In this document: in pieces, positions 16,850 through 26,947 of the stretch
Position numbering within the stretch: the first letter of the stretch is position 1
How the letters are laid out: every line of letters starts with the position of its first letter
Assembly (NCBI GenBank): GCA_011773465.1
Contig: WVXO01000024.1
Location: 1 to 64,000 of the forward strand
Reading direction: 5' to 3'
DNA: 64,000 nucleotides
Source: Candidatus Aminicenantota bacterium
GTDB lineage: Bacteria > Acidobacteriota > Aminicenantia > Aminicenantales > Aminicenantaceae
Translations under genes and position numbers: made by a program
Notes under the pieces: model-generated
Told to the model about the DNA's origin: nothing
Databases searched by the model: none
Seen by the model: the letters and a program-made list of their open reading frames with translations, nothing else

Positions 16850-17923
16850 ATGAACATCACGCTTTTTGGCTATCCAAAAACAGGAAAAACTACTTTATTT
16901 AATCTGCTAACCGGCGCAAAAATAGATGTCAAATCTTATGACACAGGGAAAAAAGAGCTCAACAGAAGAACATTCCCTGTTCCCGATTCCCGCTTGGAAA
17001 AAATATGGGCTCTTTACTCTGAAAAAAATAAGATCCCGACAACAGTCGATTTCATCGATTTGGCTGGAATCTCTTACGGTGATGTCAAAAGCAGTGCCTA
17101 CCTGAATTATCTCCGAAAAGCAGACGGCCTCACTCATGTTGTAAGAGGATTTCTGGATGCTCAAATTCCTCATCCAAAAGGGAAAATCAGCCCTGAGGAC
17201 GATATCCTTTCCATGGAGGAAGAACTCATCCTGGCCGATCTAGTGTCGATAGAAACCAGGCTGGAAAAATTGGAAAAAGAACTAAAAAGGTCAAAGAGCC
17301 CTGAAGGAGAAAAGGAGAAAGAACTCCTCGAACGGCTTTACCCCATCCTCGAGGAAGGAAAAGCTATTCGGGAGATCAACCTTTCTCCGTCAGAGGAAAA
17401 GCTCAGCCGCAGCTTCTCTTTTTTAAGCCAGAAGAAACTTTTGCATATGATTAATGTCGACGAAAAAGACATTCCCTTAATCGAAAATCCTGAGAAAATT
17501 TACTCATCTGAGAAAAAAGGAGTAAAAGTCCTTGCATTTTGCGGAAATATTGAAGCGGAGATTCTTGAATTAGAAGCAAAAGACAAAGCAGACTTTCTTT
17601 CTGAGTACGGATTAAGAGAACTGAGTGCTCCTAAATTCTTAAAGGCTTCCTACGATCTTCTTGAGGCTATTACTTTCTTCACGATCGGAAAGGATGAGGT
17701 CAAAGCCTGGACTATCAAGGAGAATACGACGGCCTTGAAAGCAGCAGGCTCAATTCATTCAGATATAGAAAAAGGCTTTATCCGGGCAGAAGTCATCTCC
17801 TGGGAAGAACTCCTCAAGCACGGCTCCTTTCAAACTGCCAAAGAAAAGGCAGGCGTACGGCTGGAAGGAAAGGACTACCTCGTGCAAAATGGAGATGTCA
17901 TTTATTTCCGCTTCTCAGTGTAA
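16850..17923 (+). CDS. YchF/Obg-type GTPase or ATPase with TGS domain
   Basis: The 357-aa protein opens with a P-loop (MNITLFGYPKTGKTTLFNLLTG), then TTVDFIDLAGISYGDVKSSAYL (G3 DLAG). A coiled-coil insertion (residues ~125-180, LETRLEKLEKELKRSK-like) follows, and LHMINVDEKDIP occupies the N-x-x-E base-recognition position typical of YchF. The C-terminus is a TGS domain (VKAWTIKENTTALKAAGSIHSDIEKGFIRAEVI). Canonical YchF has a P-loop G-L-P-N-V-G-K-S; here it is GYPKTGKT, so this is a divergent member. YchF proteins bind ribosomes and have ATPase activity. It is monocistronic as seen. Confidence 0.85.
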   Translation: MNITLFGYPKTGKTTLFNLLTGAKIDVKSYDTGKKELNRRTFPVPDSRLEKIWALYSEKNKIPTTVDFIDLAGISYGDVKSSAYLNYLRKADGLTHVVRGFLDAQIPHPKGKISPEDDILSMEEELILADLVSIETRLEKLEKELKRSKSPEGEKEKELLERLYPILEEGKAIREINLSPSEEKLSRSFSFLSQKKLLHMINVDEKDIPLIENPEKIYSSEKKGVKVLAFCGNIEAEILELEAKDKADFLSEYGLRELSAPKFLKASYDLLEAITFFTIGKDEVKAWTIKENTTALKAAGSIHSDIEKGFIRAEVISWEELLKHGSFQTAKEKAGVRLEGKDYLVQNGDVIYFRFSV

Positions 17924-17974
17924 ATTATGGCCGGTAGAAATTATAGTTAGTAGAAGGCGAGAATTGCAGAAAAA

Positions 17975-18237
17975 AGGTGTGTTTGATAAATCAAACACCT
18001 ACACAAGATAAATCATGCCTCTACAATTTATTTATAGGACCAGGTCATTTTTATAGGACCAGGTCATTTATTAGATTTAAAAGGTGGGCTTGATGAATCA
18101 AGCCCCTACAAGTAATTGATATAACAATAATGTAGTTTGATGAATCAAGCCTCTACGATTTATATAGAATAAGGCTATTTATAAGATCAAATTATTTATG
18201 AGGTTTAAAACGTGGGTTTGATAAATCAAACCTTACA
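17975..18237. repeat. Palindromic intergenic repeat cluster 3 with 19-nt tandem duplication
   Basis: Four palindromes are present. The first, GTGTTTGATAAATCAAACAC, differs from the common form in both arms at paired positions, so pairing is kept. The others are GGGCTTGATGAATCAAGCCC, AGTTTGATGAATCAAGCCT and GGGTTTGATAAATCAAACC. Between them TTATAGGACCAGGTCATTT is duplicated exactly in tandem (18032-18050, 18051-18069). The gap between the ychF-like gene and tgt has no gene. Confidence 0.85.
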
Positions 18238-18256
18238 ATAAAAAATGCAGATTTAA

Positions 18257-19733
<1,477 letters not shown>

Positions 19734-19803
19734 CACATCTTTGATTAGCTAATTATAGATAAATTTCATTCGTTTCTCTTCCTCTGAAGGTAACTAGTTT
19801 AAG

Positions 19804-21357
19804 ATGAAAAAAGGCTTACGCTGGAAAATTATTCTAACCGCTTTGATCATTATTTTTGCTTTGATTCTCGCTTACCCTCCCAAAGAAAAAATAGAACTAG
19901 GGCTCGACCTCAAAGGAGGAATGCATCTCGTCCTTCAAGTTGTAACAGATGACGCTATAAATTACGAAACCGATCAGGCTATCCTGCGTCTCGGTGATCA
20001 GCTGAAAAAGAATAATATTGAATATGAAGCAATCACTAAGACTACCATAGGTAAATTCTCTCTCCAAGAATTCAACCTTGAAAAAGAAGGACAGATTAAA
20101 GAGATCCTGGACGACTATTTCAGGGATTGGGATCACTCTATTATCGGCAACACCGTATCCCTTTCCTTAAGACCAAATATTGCCCGTTATTACAGGGACC
20201 AGTCAGTCAACCAAGCTCAGGAAACAATCCGAAGCCGCGTTGACGAACTCGGGCTTACCGAACCGACCATACAAAGGCAGGGCATGACAACAGGAAGCGA
20301 CAGGATAATAGTCGAACTTCCCGGAGTCGAAAATCCGGAAAGAGTGAAAAATATCCTCAAGACCACAGCCCTCTTGGAATGGAAACTCGTTAAGGGGGGA
20401 CCAGCGCCTGATAGAGAGACTCTGCTTGCGGATTTTGGCGGTGAGGTTCCTGAAGATTTGATGGTCATAAGAGGAGATCCCAGGAGAACAGAGGGAGGTT
20501 ACTACCTCGTGACTCAGGTAGCCCCTGTTACAGGAAAGGATCTACGAGATGCCCGCCCCTCCGTCGATGAATGGAACAACCCAGCTGTATTATTCTCATT
20601 GAATGCTGACGGAGCGCGAAGGTTTGCCAAACTCACTTCAGAGAATCTTCAGAAACCCCTGAGCATTATCCTGGATGGAAAAATTCAAGAAGTGGCAACT
20701 ATCCAAGATAGAATATCTGACAGTGGAATGATACATGGCAAATTCACACAAGAAACGGCCGAAGATATTTCTCTTGTGCTTAGAGCAGGCGCACTTCCAG
20801 CTTCGATCAAGTATTTGGAGGAGAGAACGATCGGTCCTTCACTGGGCGCTGATTCCATCCGGAAAGGACTTTCAGCTATCTTCATAGCCCTTATTGTGGT
20901 CTTGATGTTCATGGTCTTCTACTACCGGCTCTCTGGAATTAATGCTATTATTGCCCTCGTTTTAAATATCATCATCCTGATGGGCACTTTAGCCTACTTT
21001 AAGGCGGTCCTAACCCTTCCTGGTATTGCAGGAATCATATTGACTATAGGTATGGCAGTCGATGCCAATGTTTTAGTCTTCGAGAGGATAAGAGAAGAGC
21101 TTTCTGCAGGTAAGGGCATATTGAGTGCGATTGCAGCTGGTTTTTCTCGTGCTTTCAAGACAATTCTGGATGCAAACGTAACCACTATCATCGCCGCTAT
21201 TTTCCTTTTCCAGTTTGGAACCGGTCCGATTAAGGGATTCGCAGTAACCCTTATCATCGGCATCACGGCAAGCATGTTCACCGCCGTGTTTGTTTCTCAC
21301 TTAATTTTTGACGTATTCCATGCCAAAAGAAAAAAAAGAGAAAAATTAAGTATTTAA
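19804..21357 (+). CDS. secD: Protein translocase subunit SecD
   Basis: The 517-aa RND-type protein has an N-terminal helix, the P1 base (LGLDLKGGMHLVLQV), a large periplasmic domain with the repeat IRSRVDELGLTEPTIQRQG, and six membrane helices in the C-terminal third. The conserved GIAGIILTIGMAVDANVLVFERIREEL contains the essential transmembrane Asp. SecD with SecF uses the proton gradient to complete protein export. The stop is 2 nt before the secF start, so the two are translationally close. Confidence 0.97.
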   Translation: MKKGLRWKIILTALIIIFALILAYPPKEKIELGLDLKGGMHLVLQVVTDDAINYETDQAILRLGDQLKKNNIEYEAITKTTIGKFSLQEFNLEKEGQIKEILDDYFRDWDHSIIGNTVSLSLRPNIARYYRDQSVNQAQETIRSRVDELGLTEPTIQRQGMTTGSDRIIVELPGVENPERVKNILKTTALLEWKLVKGGPAPDRETLLADFGGEVPEDLMVIRGDPRRTEGGYYLVTQVAPVTGKDLRDARPSVDEWNNPAVLFSLNADGARRFAKLTSENLQKPLSIILDGKIQEVATIQDRISDSGMIHGKFTQETAEDISLVLRAGALPASIKYLEERTIGPSLGADSIRKGLSAIFIALIVVLMFMVFYYRLSGINAIIALVLNIIILMGTLAYFKAVLTLPGIAGIILTIGMAVDANVLVFERIREELSAGKGILSAIAAGFSRAFKTILDANVTTIIAAIFLFQFGTGPIKGFAVTLIIGITASMFTAVFVSHLIFDVFHAKRKKREKLSI

Positions 21358-21359
21358 AG

Positions 21360-22520
21360 ATGCAGATATTCAAAAAGCCCGACTTCAATTTTATGAAGTA
21401 CAAGCTCTTCGCCTTTAGCCTATCTGCAATCATCATTATAGTAGGGATCGTTAGTATCACCAAAGGCAAAGGATTGAATTACGGCATCGATTTTGCTGGG
21501 GGCTCGTTGGTCCGGGTGTTTTTAAAATACGAGATTCCTATAGATGAAGTTAGGAAATCTTTGAGTAGGGCTGGTCTAGAAAAAAGCCGCATACAGGAAA
21601 TCGGCACCAGTGAAAGAGAATATTTGATAAGAAGCTTACAGACCTCGGAAGAAAGCCAAGAAGAAGAAGAAATAGAAGCCCATGAGATCATCGGGAATAA
21701 AGTAATAGATGCTTTAAGATTGCAAGAAGACAGAGTAGCTCTCGAAAAGGGTTTTAAAGATTTGAACACCATTGATGAGAAGGAATTAATTCTCATTCTT
21801 GAAACTTCTTTTCCCGAAGAAGCAACAGGCATCGCTCAGAATATTCTTTCCTTCAGAATTTCAGAAGGCATTATTCAAGATTATGCCCAGCTTCAGCGAG
21901 AGACAGGAATAGGCCAGGAGATTATTAACACCCTAGAAGAGAGAACATTTCTTGGAAGCTTGGCTGTTCTCAGCAAGGAATCAGTGGGGCCCCAGGTCGG
22001 ACATGACCTGAGAAGAAAAGCCACCCAAGCAATAGTCTGGGCCCTCATCGGTATGCTCATCTACATAGGGATCCGCTTCAAGTTTGCCTATGGAGTTGCC
22101 GCCATCTTGACTTTAGCCCACGATGTCTTAATCACTCTTGGGATCTTCTCTTTGACCAACAGAGAAATAAACCTTCCCGTTATAGCTGCGATGCTAACTA
22201 TAGTCGGATATTCGTTGAACGATACGATTGTCATCTTCGACAGAGTCAGGGATAATCTAAGAATTTTGAGGAAACGTGACTTTGAAGGAATTCTCGATAC
22301 GAGTATTAACCAGACCTTAAGCCGGACTGTGATCACTTCAGGAACAACTTTCTTGACTGTACTAGCTCTTTATCTATTTGGCGGCGAAGTTATAAATGAT
22401 TTTGCTTTTACCATGATCATTGGTGTCATCACAGGAACTTACTCCTCTATCTATCAATCCTGTCCGCTTCTTTACTTCTGGAATAAAATATTCAAGCCAA
22501 AAAAAGGCATGAGAAAATGA
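21360..22520 (+). CDS. secF: Protein translocase subunit SecF
   Basis: SecF motifs are present: YGIDFAGGSLVRV after the first helix, IVGYSLNDTIVIFDRVRDNLR in the fourth, and INQTLSRTVITSGTTFLTV. At 386 aa it is longer than the common ~310. The extra length lies in the periplasmic domain, in an acidic insert (SQEEEEIEAHEIIG through NTIDEKEL). It completes the tgt-yajC-secDF cluster and precedes the tonB-exbBD operon by 84 nt. Confidence 0.96.
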   Translation: MQIFKKPDFNFMKYKLFAFSLSAIIIIVGIVSITKGKGLNYGIDFAGGSLVRVFLKYEIPIDEVRKSLSRAGLEKSRIQEIGTSEREYLIRSLQTSEESQEEEEIEAHEIIGNKVIDALRLQEDRVALEKGFKDLNTIDEKELILILETSFPEEATGIAQNILSFRISEGIIQDYAQLQRETGIGQEIINTLEERTFLGSLAVLSKESVGPQVGHDLRRKATQAIVWALIGMLIYIGIRFKFAYGVAAILTLAHDVLITLGIFSLTNREINLPVIAAMLTIVGYSLNDTIVIFDRVRDNLRILRKRDFEGILDTSINQTLSRTVITSGTTFLTVLALYLFGGEVINDFAFTMIIGVITGTYSSIYQSCPLLYFWNKIFKPKKGMRK

Positions 22521-22604
22521 TTATTTTGGACTTGTCAAAAATGTTTTTTTCATTTATACTTTTTTTTGGCGATATAAAAAATACCTTTAAAACGAGGTAA
22601 AAAA

Positions 22605-23387
22605 ATGCCTGAAAAAATTAAGCCAAATAGAAAAACCGAAGAAGAAATCCCTGAAATTTTCAAAGACTCTTTTTTTATCGCTGAAAAAGGTGGCATGAGA
22701 AGAGCCTTTGCTCTTCCTATCGCAATTCTTGTTCATATTTTTCTCGTTGCCGCTTTAATTATTATCCCCCTTCTTAGCATTCAAGAGTTGCCCACAGTAG
22801 AAATTTACAGTGCCTTTCTTGCACCACCACCTCCTCCTCCGCCACCACCTCCTCCCCCAGCAAAAAAACGCAAAAGCTCTAAAAAAAGAACCCGTATCAG
22901 ACCTGTCCAAGCTCAAACCACGGTCGAACCTGGAAAACTCGTCGCTCCTGTTGAAATCCCCGAAGAAATCGCTGAAGAAGAACTCAGCGATATCGGTATC
23001 GAAGGCGGAGTAGAAGGCGGAGTAGAAGGCGGAGTCGTAGGTGGCGTGCTCGGCGGAGTTGTCGGCGGTATCCTTGGCGGAGTTGTCGGTGAAGTCGAAG
23101 CCCCTATAAGAGCGGTTGGAGAGATTAAACCGCCTAGATTAATCAAGGAAGTCAAGCCAATCTATCCTGAAATTGCCCGCCAAGCAAGAGTGGAAGGGGT
23201 AGTAATTATCGAGGCCGTGACCGATATTTATGGAAGAGTGGCGCACATTAAGGTTCTCAGATCCATCCCGCTTCTCGATCAGGCAGCCAAAGATGCTGTC
23301 CGTCAATGGGTCTATGAACCCATGATTATCAACGGCCGTCCAAGAGGTGTTATTTTCACCGTTACTGTTACATTTAAATTAAAATAA
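22605..23387 (+). CDS. tonB: Energy transducer TonB
   Basis: The 260-aa protein has a cytoplasmic N-terminus, one membrane helix (PIAILVHIFLVAALIIIPLL), a run of 12 prolines after APP and a basic patch (KKRKSSKKRTRIRP). An unusual Gly-Val repeat follows (EGGVEGGVEGGVVGGVLGG and similar). The C-terminal TonB domain (IYPEIARQARVEGVVIIEAV to VTFKLK) carries the conserved Y-P-x-x-A-R. TonB transmits inner-membrane proton-motive energy to outer-membrane receptors. The Gly-rich spacer replaces the usual Pro-Lys/Pro-Glu rod. exbB follows 45 nt downstream with a strong AAAGGAGG site. Confidence 0.93.
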   Translation: MPEKIKPNRKTEEEIPEIFKDSFFIAEKGGMRRAFALPIAILVHIFLVAALIIIPLLSIQELPTVEIYSAFLAPPPPPPPPPPPPAKKRKSSKKRTRIRPVQAQTTVEPGKLVAPVEIPEEIAEEELSDIGIEGGVEGGVEGGVVGGVLGGVVGGILGGVVGEVEAPIRAVGEIKPPRLIKEVKPIYPEIARQARVEGVVIIEAVTDIYGRVAHIKVLRSIPLLDQAAKDAVRQWVYEPMIINGRPRGVIFTVTVTFKLK

Positions 23388-23432
23388 GAACTATTAAGAT
23401 GACTTTCCATCTTAGAAAAGGAGGTATGTAAA

Positions 23433-24116
23433 ATGCAATGGGGATTAGTTGAAATGTGGGGTTTAATGGCCCCTTTAGCCAAGGGAGTTGCGATCCTGCT
23501 GATGATTCTTTCTATCATTTCTCTCTATCTCTTCATCGAGAGACAGTTGGTTTTCTACAGAGCTAAGTCGAAATCAAAGAATGTTGCGCCACAACTTGCA
23601 GGGATGTTGAAAAGAGGCCAAATCCAGGAAGCCTTGAAACTTTCTTCAATGAAAGAAAACCAGGGAAGCCACTTAGCTAGAGTGACTGCTGCTGGTATTA
23701 AAGAATTCCTAGAAGGAAAGCAACATAATCTCAGCGTTGAAGAACAGATTGAAACAGCTCAGAGAGGCTGTGCAAGAGCCGCAACGATTTTCACTCAGGA
23801 GTTGAATAGAGGGTTGAATACGTTGGCTACAATCGCCACCTCTTCTCCTTTTATCGGTCTATTCGGAACAATTGCAGGAATCATCAACGCCTTCCGGGGT
23901 ATGCATGAAACCGGATCTGGAGGAATCGGCGCTGTTGCCGGAGGTATTGCAGAAGCTCTGGTGACAACCGCCTTTGGAATAGGCGTGGCTATTCTCGCGC
24001 TTTGGCTGTTCAGTTTCTTGCGGACAAGGATTGATATCTACGGCGCTGAAATGGCAAACACCAGTTCTGAAATTGTGGACTTTTTCATCAGAAGAGCGCA
24101 GGAAAAACCTGAATAA
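23433..24116 (+). CDS. exbB: MotA/TolQ/ExbB proton channel protein
   Basis: The 227-aa protein has three membrane helices in ExbB order: one near the N-terminus (KGVAILLMILSIISLYLFIE), a cytoplasmic loop, then two (LATIATSSPFIGLFGTIAGIINAFR and VTTAFGIGVAILALWLFSFL). FIGLFGTIAGI is the family channel motif. With ExbD it forms the motor that energises TonB. The start is fixed by GGAGG 8 nt upstream. Confidence 0.94.
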   Translation: MQWGLVEMWGLMAPLAKGVAILLMILSIISLYLFIERQLVFYRAKSKSKNVAPQLAGMLKRGQIQEALKLSSMKENQGSHLARVTAAGIKEFLEGKQHNLSVEEQIETAQRGCARAATIFTQELNRGLNTLATIATSSPFIGLFGTIAGIINAFRGMHETGSGGIGAVAGGIAEALVTTAFGIGVAILALWLFSFLRTRIDIYGAEMANTSSEIVDFFIRRAQEKPE

Positions 24117-24156
24117 CAAAGCCAAATCAAGAAAACTTTAAATAGAGAGGCATAAG

Positions 24157-24576
24157 ATGGCAATTAAGGTCGAAGGTCAAGGCGAAGTAAGTTCTGAACC
24201 TAATGTTGTTCCTCTCTGTGATGTGCTTCTTGTTCTGCTCATCATTTTCATGGTAGTAACACCTCTCATCCAAAGAGGAGTTGACGTAAGATTGCCTGCT
24301 GCTCTAAACACCATAAACATGCCTGAAAATCCTGAAGTGGTTCTCTCCATCAAGAGAGACGGCTCGATGTATATAGGCGAAGATCAGGTAACAATGGAAA
24401 ATCTTCAAACTATGATAGAAGAAGCTTTCATGACTGCGTCTGATCCAAGGCTATACTTAAGAGCTGATGGAGAATTGGAATACGGGAATATCGTAGACAT
24501 AGTCGAGATCCTTAAAGCAGCTGGCGTTGAGATAGTAGGCATCATTACCGAGGTTAAAACAGAAAAGATTGATTAA
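24157..24576 (+). CDS. exbD: ExbD/TolR biopolymer transport protein
   Basis: The 139-aa protein has one membrane helix with the essential Asp (VVPLCDVLLVLLIIFMVVTPL) and the periplasmic ExbD/TolR domain (VVLSIKRDGSMYIGEDQV, RLYLRADGELEYGNIVDIV). It is the third gene of the tonB-exbB-exbD operon. Its stop converges on the SPL-like gene with a 44-nt gap, in which no clear terminator hairpin is visible. Confidence 0.95.
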   Translation: MAIKVEGQGEVSSEPNVVPLCDVLLVLLIIFMVVTPLIQRGVDVRLPAALNTINMPENPEVVLSIKRDGSMYIGEDQVTMENLQTMIEEAFMTASDPRLYLRADGELEYGNIVDIVEILKAAGVEIVGIITEVKTEKID

Positions 24577-24620
24577 TAGGTCTCTATCTATCTAGCATAA
24601 AGAGTCAATTACGTAATCGA

Positions 24621-25724
24621 TTAACCAAGAGGAAAGGAAAGATATGCTTCAAGGTCCTCCTCTCCTTGCGGTATCCATCCCATAACTTCACGCCAAATAT
24701 CTTCACCTTCCATACAAAAATAAAGAGGAATCTCCTTACCTCCCCACTCCCTGATAAAGCCAACAATCTTTTTATAAAGCTCAAGACGAAGAGGCTTAAA
24801 ATAGCGGAACTTTCCGTCTTTTCCCTTTATGAACTCATCGTAGATAATCTTCGTCTTGGGAAACCTCTCTTCGATAATAGCTTTCAGAGAGGAGGGGAAT
24901 CTAAAACTCCCGAGGCTTATCCAGGCAATTCTGGCCGGATCGACGGTTGCCAGCATTTTCTTAATTACATCTTTGTATTCCTTTTCCCAGTCAGGATGGC
25001 GAATTATGGGATCGAAATGAAAAGCGATACGAAATCCTCTTTCTGAAACTCTCCTGGCTGCGTCTATTCTTTCTTCGATAGATGGAGCGCCCTTTTCTTC
25101 CTCACGGGCAATTCTCAAAGAATTTAGAGACCAGGCAATGACAAGATTCGGAGCTGGTTCTATTTTTAGAATATTTCTTATATTTACAGTTTTTGTCTTA
25201 AGCTCGAAAATAGCATTTCTTTTTTTTCTGAAGTAGGAAACGAGATCTACGGAATTTTGAGTTAAATGGTCCAGGGCCAAAGAATCTCCGAGTTCGCCTG
25301 TTCCGATGCGAATTGTCCCGTGTCTTTTCCTGTCTAAAAAATTATCAAGCTGTCTCCACAAATCTTCCAGGTTGACATGGACTGTAATCAAGGGATTCGT
25401 CAAATAATGTTGAAGAATACAGTAGGAACAGTCTAGAGGACAATTTAGGTCTATGTTCAGGATAAAATAATTGCATCCAAGGTAGCCGGGGGTACAGGGA
25501 CAGGGCTTAACGAACTCTCCTTTTTGGCGGGTGATCAAAAGATATTTTTTTCCGACTCCGATAAAATCCTTTGAAGCTCTTATGTCATCAATCAACTCTT
25601 GAGGATCATCGATGACTTCTCTAGGAACAGGACCAACATTTTTCAGGATTTTCTTTGCTAGAGGAAAATCGAAACTCTTTTTTTCTACATAAACTTTTTG
25701 AGGAAAATATTCTGATTTACTCAT
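24621..25724 (-). CDS. Spore photoproduct lyase-like radical SAM protein
   Basis: The 367-aa protein carries a radical SAM cluster motif CPLDCSYC (Cys95, 99, 102) in the context ILNIDLNCPLDCSYCILQHYL, typical of the SplB family. Later segments (RIGTGELGDSL, ELKTKTVNIRNIL, VIAWSLNSLRIAREEEKGAPS, FRIAFHFDPII) also match SPL family proteins. Non-sporulating bacteria carry such homologues, whose substrate is often unknown, so DNA photoproduct repair is possible but unproven. It is the second gene after a ParB-domain protein, 9 nt apart. Confidence 0.85.
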   Translation of the reverse strand: MSKSEYFPQKVYVEKKSFDFPLAKKILKNVGPVPREVIDDPQELIDDIRASKDFIGVGKKYLLITRQKGEFVKPCPCTPGYLGCNYFILNIDLNCPLDCSYCILQHYLTNPLITVHVNLEDLWRQLDNFLDRKRHGTIRIGTGELGDSLALDHLTQNSVDLVSYFRKKRNAIFELKTKTVNIRNILKIEPAPNLVIAWSLNSLRIAREEEKGAPSIEERIDAARRVSERGFRIAFHFDPIIRHPDWEKEYKDVIKKMLATVDPARIAWISLGSFRFPSSLKAIIEERFPKTKIIYDEFIKGKDGKFRYFKPLRLELYKKIVGFIREWGGKEIPLYFCMEGEDIWREVMGWIPQGEEDLEAYLSFPLG

Positions 25725-25733
25725 CGAGAATTA

Positions 25734-26678
25734 TTAAAGCTTAAATAGCGGTGAAAATTTTTGTTTGGATGCCAGTTCTTGAAGCTTGAGAAGGGTGGTT
25801 TTCAATTCTTCGTTATTTCCGAAAGAGAAATTCACCGAAAAGTTTTCCCCCTCGAAAAATGGCGAAGGCTTAACTACGATAGCCTTAGGCAATCGGAGCT
25901 TCTTCAATAAAGCATCAAAAGATTCTTTCTGTGAGGAAAGTGCAGGATATCGCTTTTTTTTTAAAATGAGACGGATTTTATCTGCCTTTTGAAGAGGAGA
26001 TAATTTTTCAGACTCCATAATATCAAGAATTTCTTTAGAGGATAGTATTTCTTTCGGGGCAATTTCATTTCTCCTTGATATCTCCTTGAGGTCTTCAAGA
26101 ATTCCTTTTAATTTGTTTTGGCCTGAAGGCAAAAGCAAAGGCACGAGTGATTTTCTCACCTGTGGAGTAAATCCAGCAAGCAGCTTGACCGAAGAGAAAG
26201 GCATATTTTTCTCGTGAATAATTCTTTTCAAAGCTGATTCAAACTGAGAAAAGGCTAAGTATGATTCAAGATGGGATAAGGTTGGAGGAATATCAAGAAG
26301 AGGCAGATAATGCTGAACAATCTTCTTTTCATCCTCTCCTAATTTTTTCAACTTACTCAGTATTTCTGCTTTTTCTAGGAGGCTAAATTCCCTTGCGGCC
26401 AAATTTTCATAAAACGCCGCCAAAAATGCCTTAAGCTCGTCCTCTTCTTCGGTGATAAAGACAGGAAGAGAAGATATACGCAGCTTGATGCAGGCTAGGA
26501 CTCTTTTCCACCCCGATACAAGAATAAAGTGCTTATCCCGCAATGCCACAAGAGGGGGATTGAGGAGACCCACTTCCTGGATAGAAAGGATCAGCTTTTC
26601 CAGGGAAAAATAATAAGAGATACGGAATCTTTCATCTTCGAGAAAGATTTCTTTTAGGGATAATTTTTTCTTTTTCAT
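25734..26678 (-). CDS. ParB/Spo0J N-terminal domain protein
   Basis: The first ~110 residues form a ParB-like N-terminal fold: LEKLILSIQEVGLLNPPLVAL, the box SGWKRVLACIKL in the position of the G-E-R-R CTP-binding motif, and ENLAAREFSLLEKAEILSKL. The remaining 200 residues are helical, with Lys- and Leu-rich segments and no clear domain. It is not a chromosomal ParB of the usual type, because parA is absent and the central HTH is not obvious. It precedes the SPL-like gene by 9 nt, so the two probably act together, perhaps in DNA repair; that is inference. Confidence 0.75.
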   Translation of the reverse strand: MKKKKLSLKEIFLEDERFRISYYFSLEKLILSIQEVGLLNPPLVALRDKHFILVSGWKRVLACIKLRISSLPVFITEEEDELKAFLAAFYENLAAREFSLLEKAEILSKLKKLGEDEKKIVQHYLPLLDIPPTLSHLESYLAFSQFESALKRIIHEKNMPFSSVKLLAGFTPQVRKSLVPLLLPSGQNKLKGILEDLKEISRRNEIAPKEILSSKEILDIMESEKLSPLQKADKIRLILKKKRYPALSSQKESFDALLKKLRLPKAIVVKPSPFFEGENFSVNFSFGNNEELKTTLLKLQELASKQKFSPLFKL

Positions 26679-26693
26679 GCACTTATTCTACTT

Positions 26694-26870
26694 GTAGGGG
26701 CTTGATTCATCAAGCCCACCTTACTGTTGCAGAAAATGGGGCCAGGCCCCATTTTTTTCATTTTTTTGTAGGGGCTTGATTTATCAAGCCCACCTTATTG
26801 TTGTAGCTCGCTGCACTTATATTGGTTTAACATAATTGTAGGGAGTTTGATTTATCAAACACGCACTTTT
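26694..26870. repeat. Palindromic intergenic repeat cluster 4 with GC-rich hairpin
   Basis: Three palindromes occur in the reverse orientation (TGTAGGGGCTTGATTCATCAAGCCC, the same with TT in the centre, and GAGTTTGATTTATCAAACAC). Between them AAAATGGGGCCAGGCCCCATTTT (26733-26755) is a near-perfect hairpin followed by Ts. The flanking genes diverge, so it does not sit where a terminator is needed. Confidence 0.85.
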
Positions 26871-26947
26871 AACTATTCATATGGATTGATTAATCATACC
26901 ATTTGACCCCCTGTCTGTTTTTCTGTTATCTTGATTGACCAGAAGCG

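Noticed and set aside
26733-26758. GC-rich hairpin with T-run as a terminator
   Set aside because: Both neighbouring genes diverge from it, so no transcript needs to end there; it is better seen as part of the repeat cluster.
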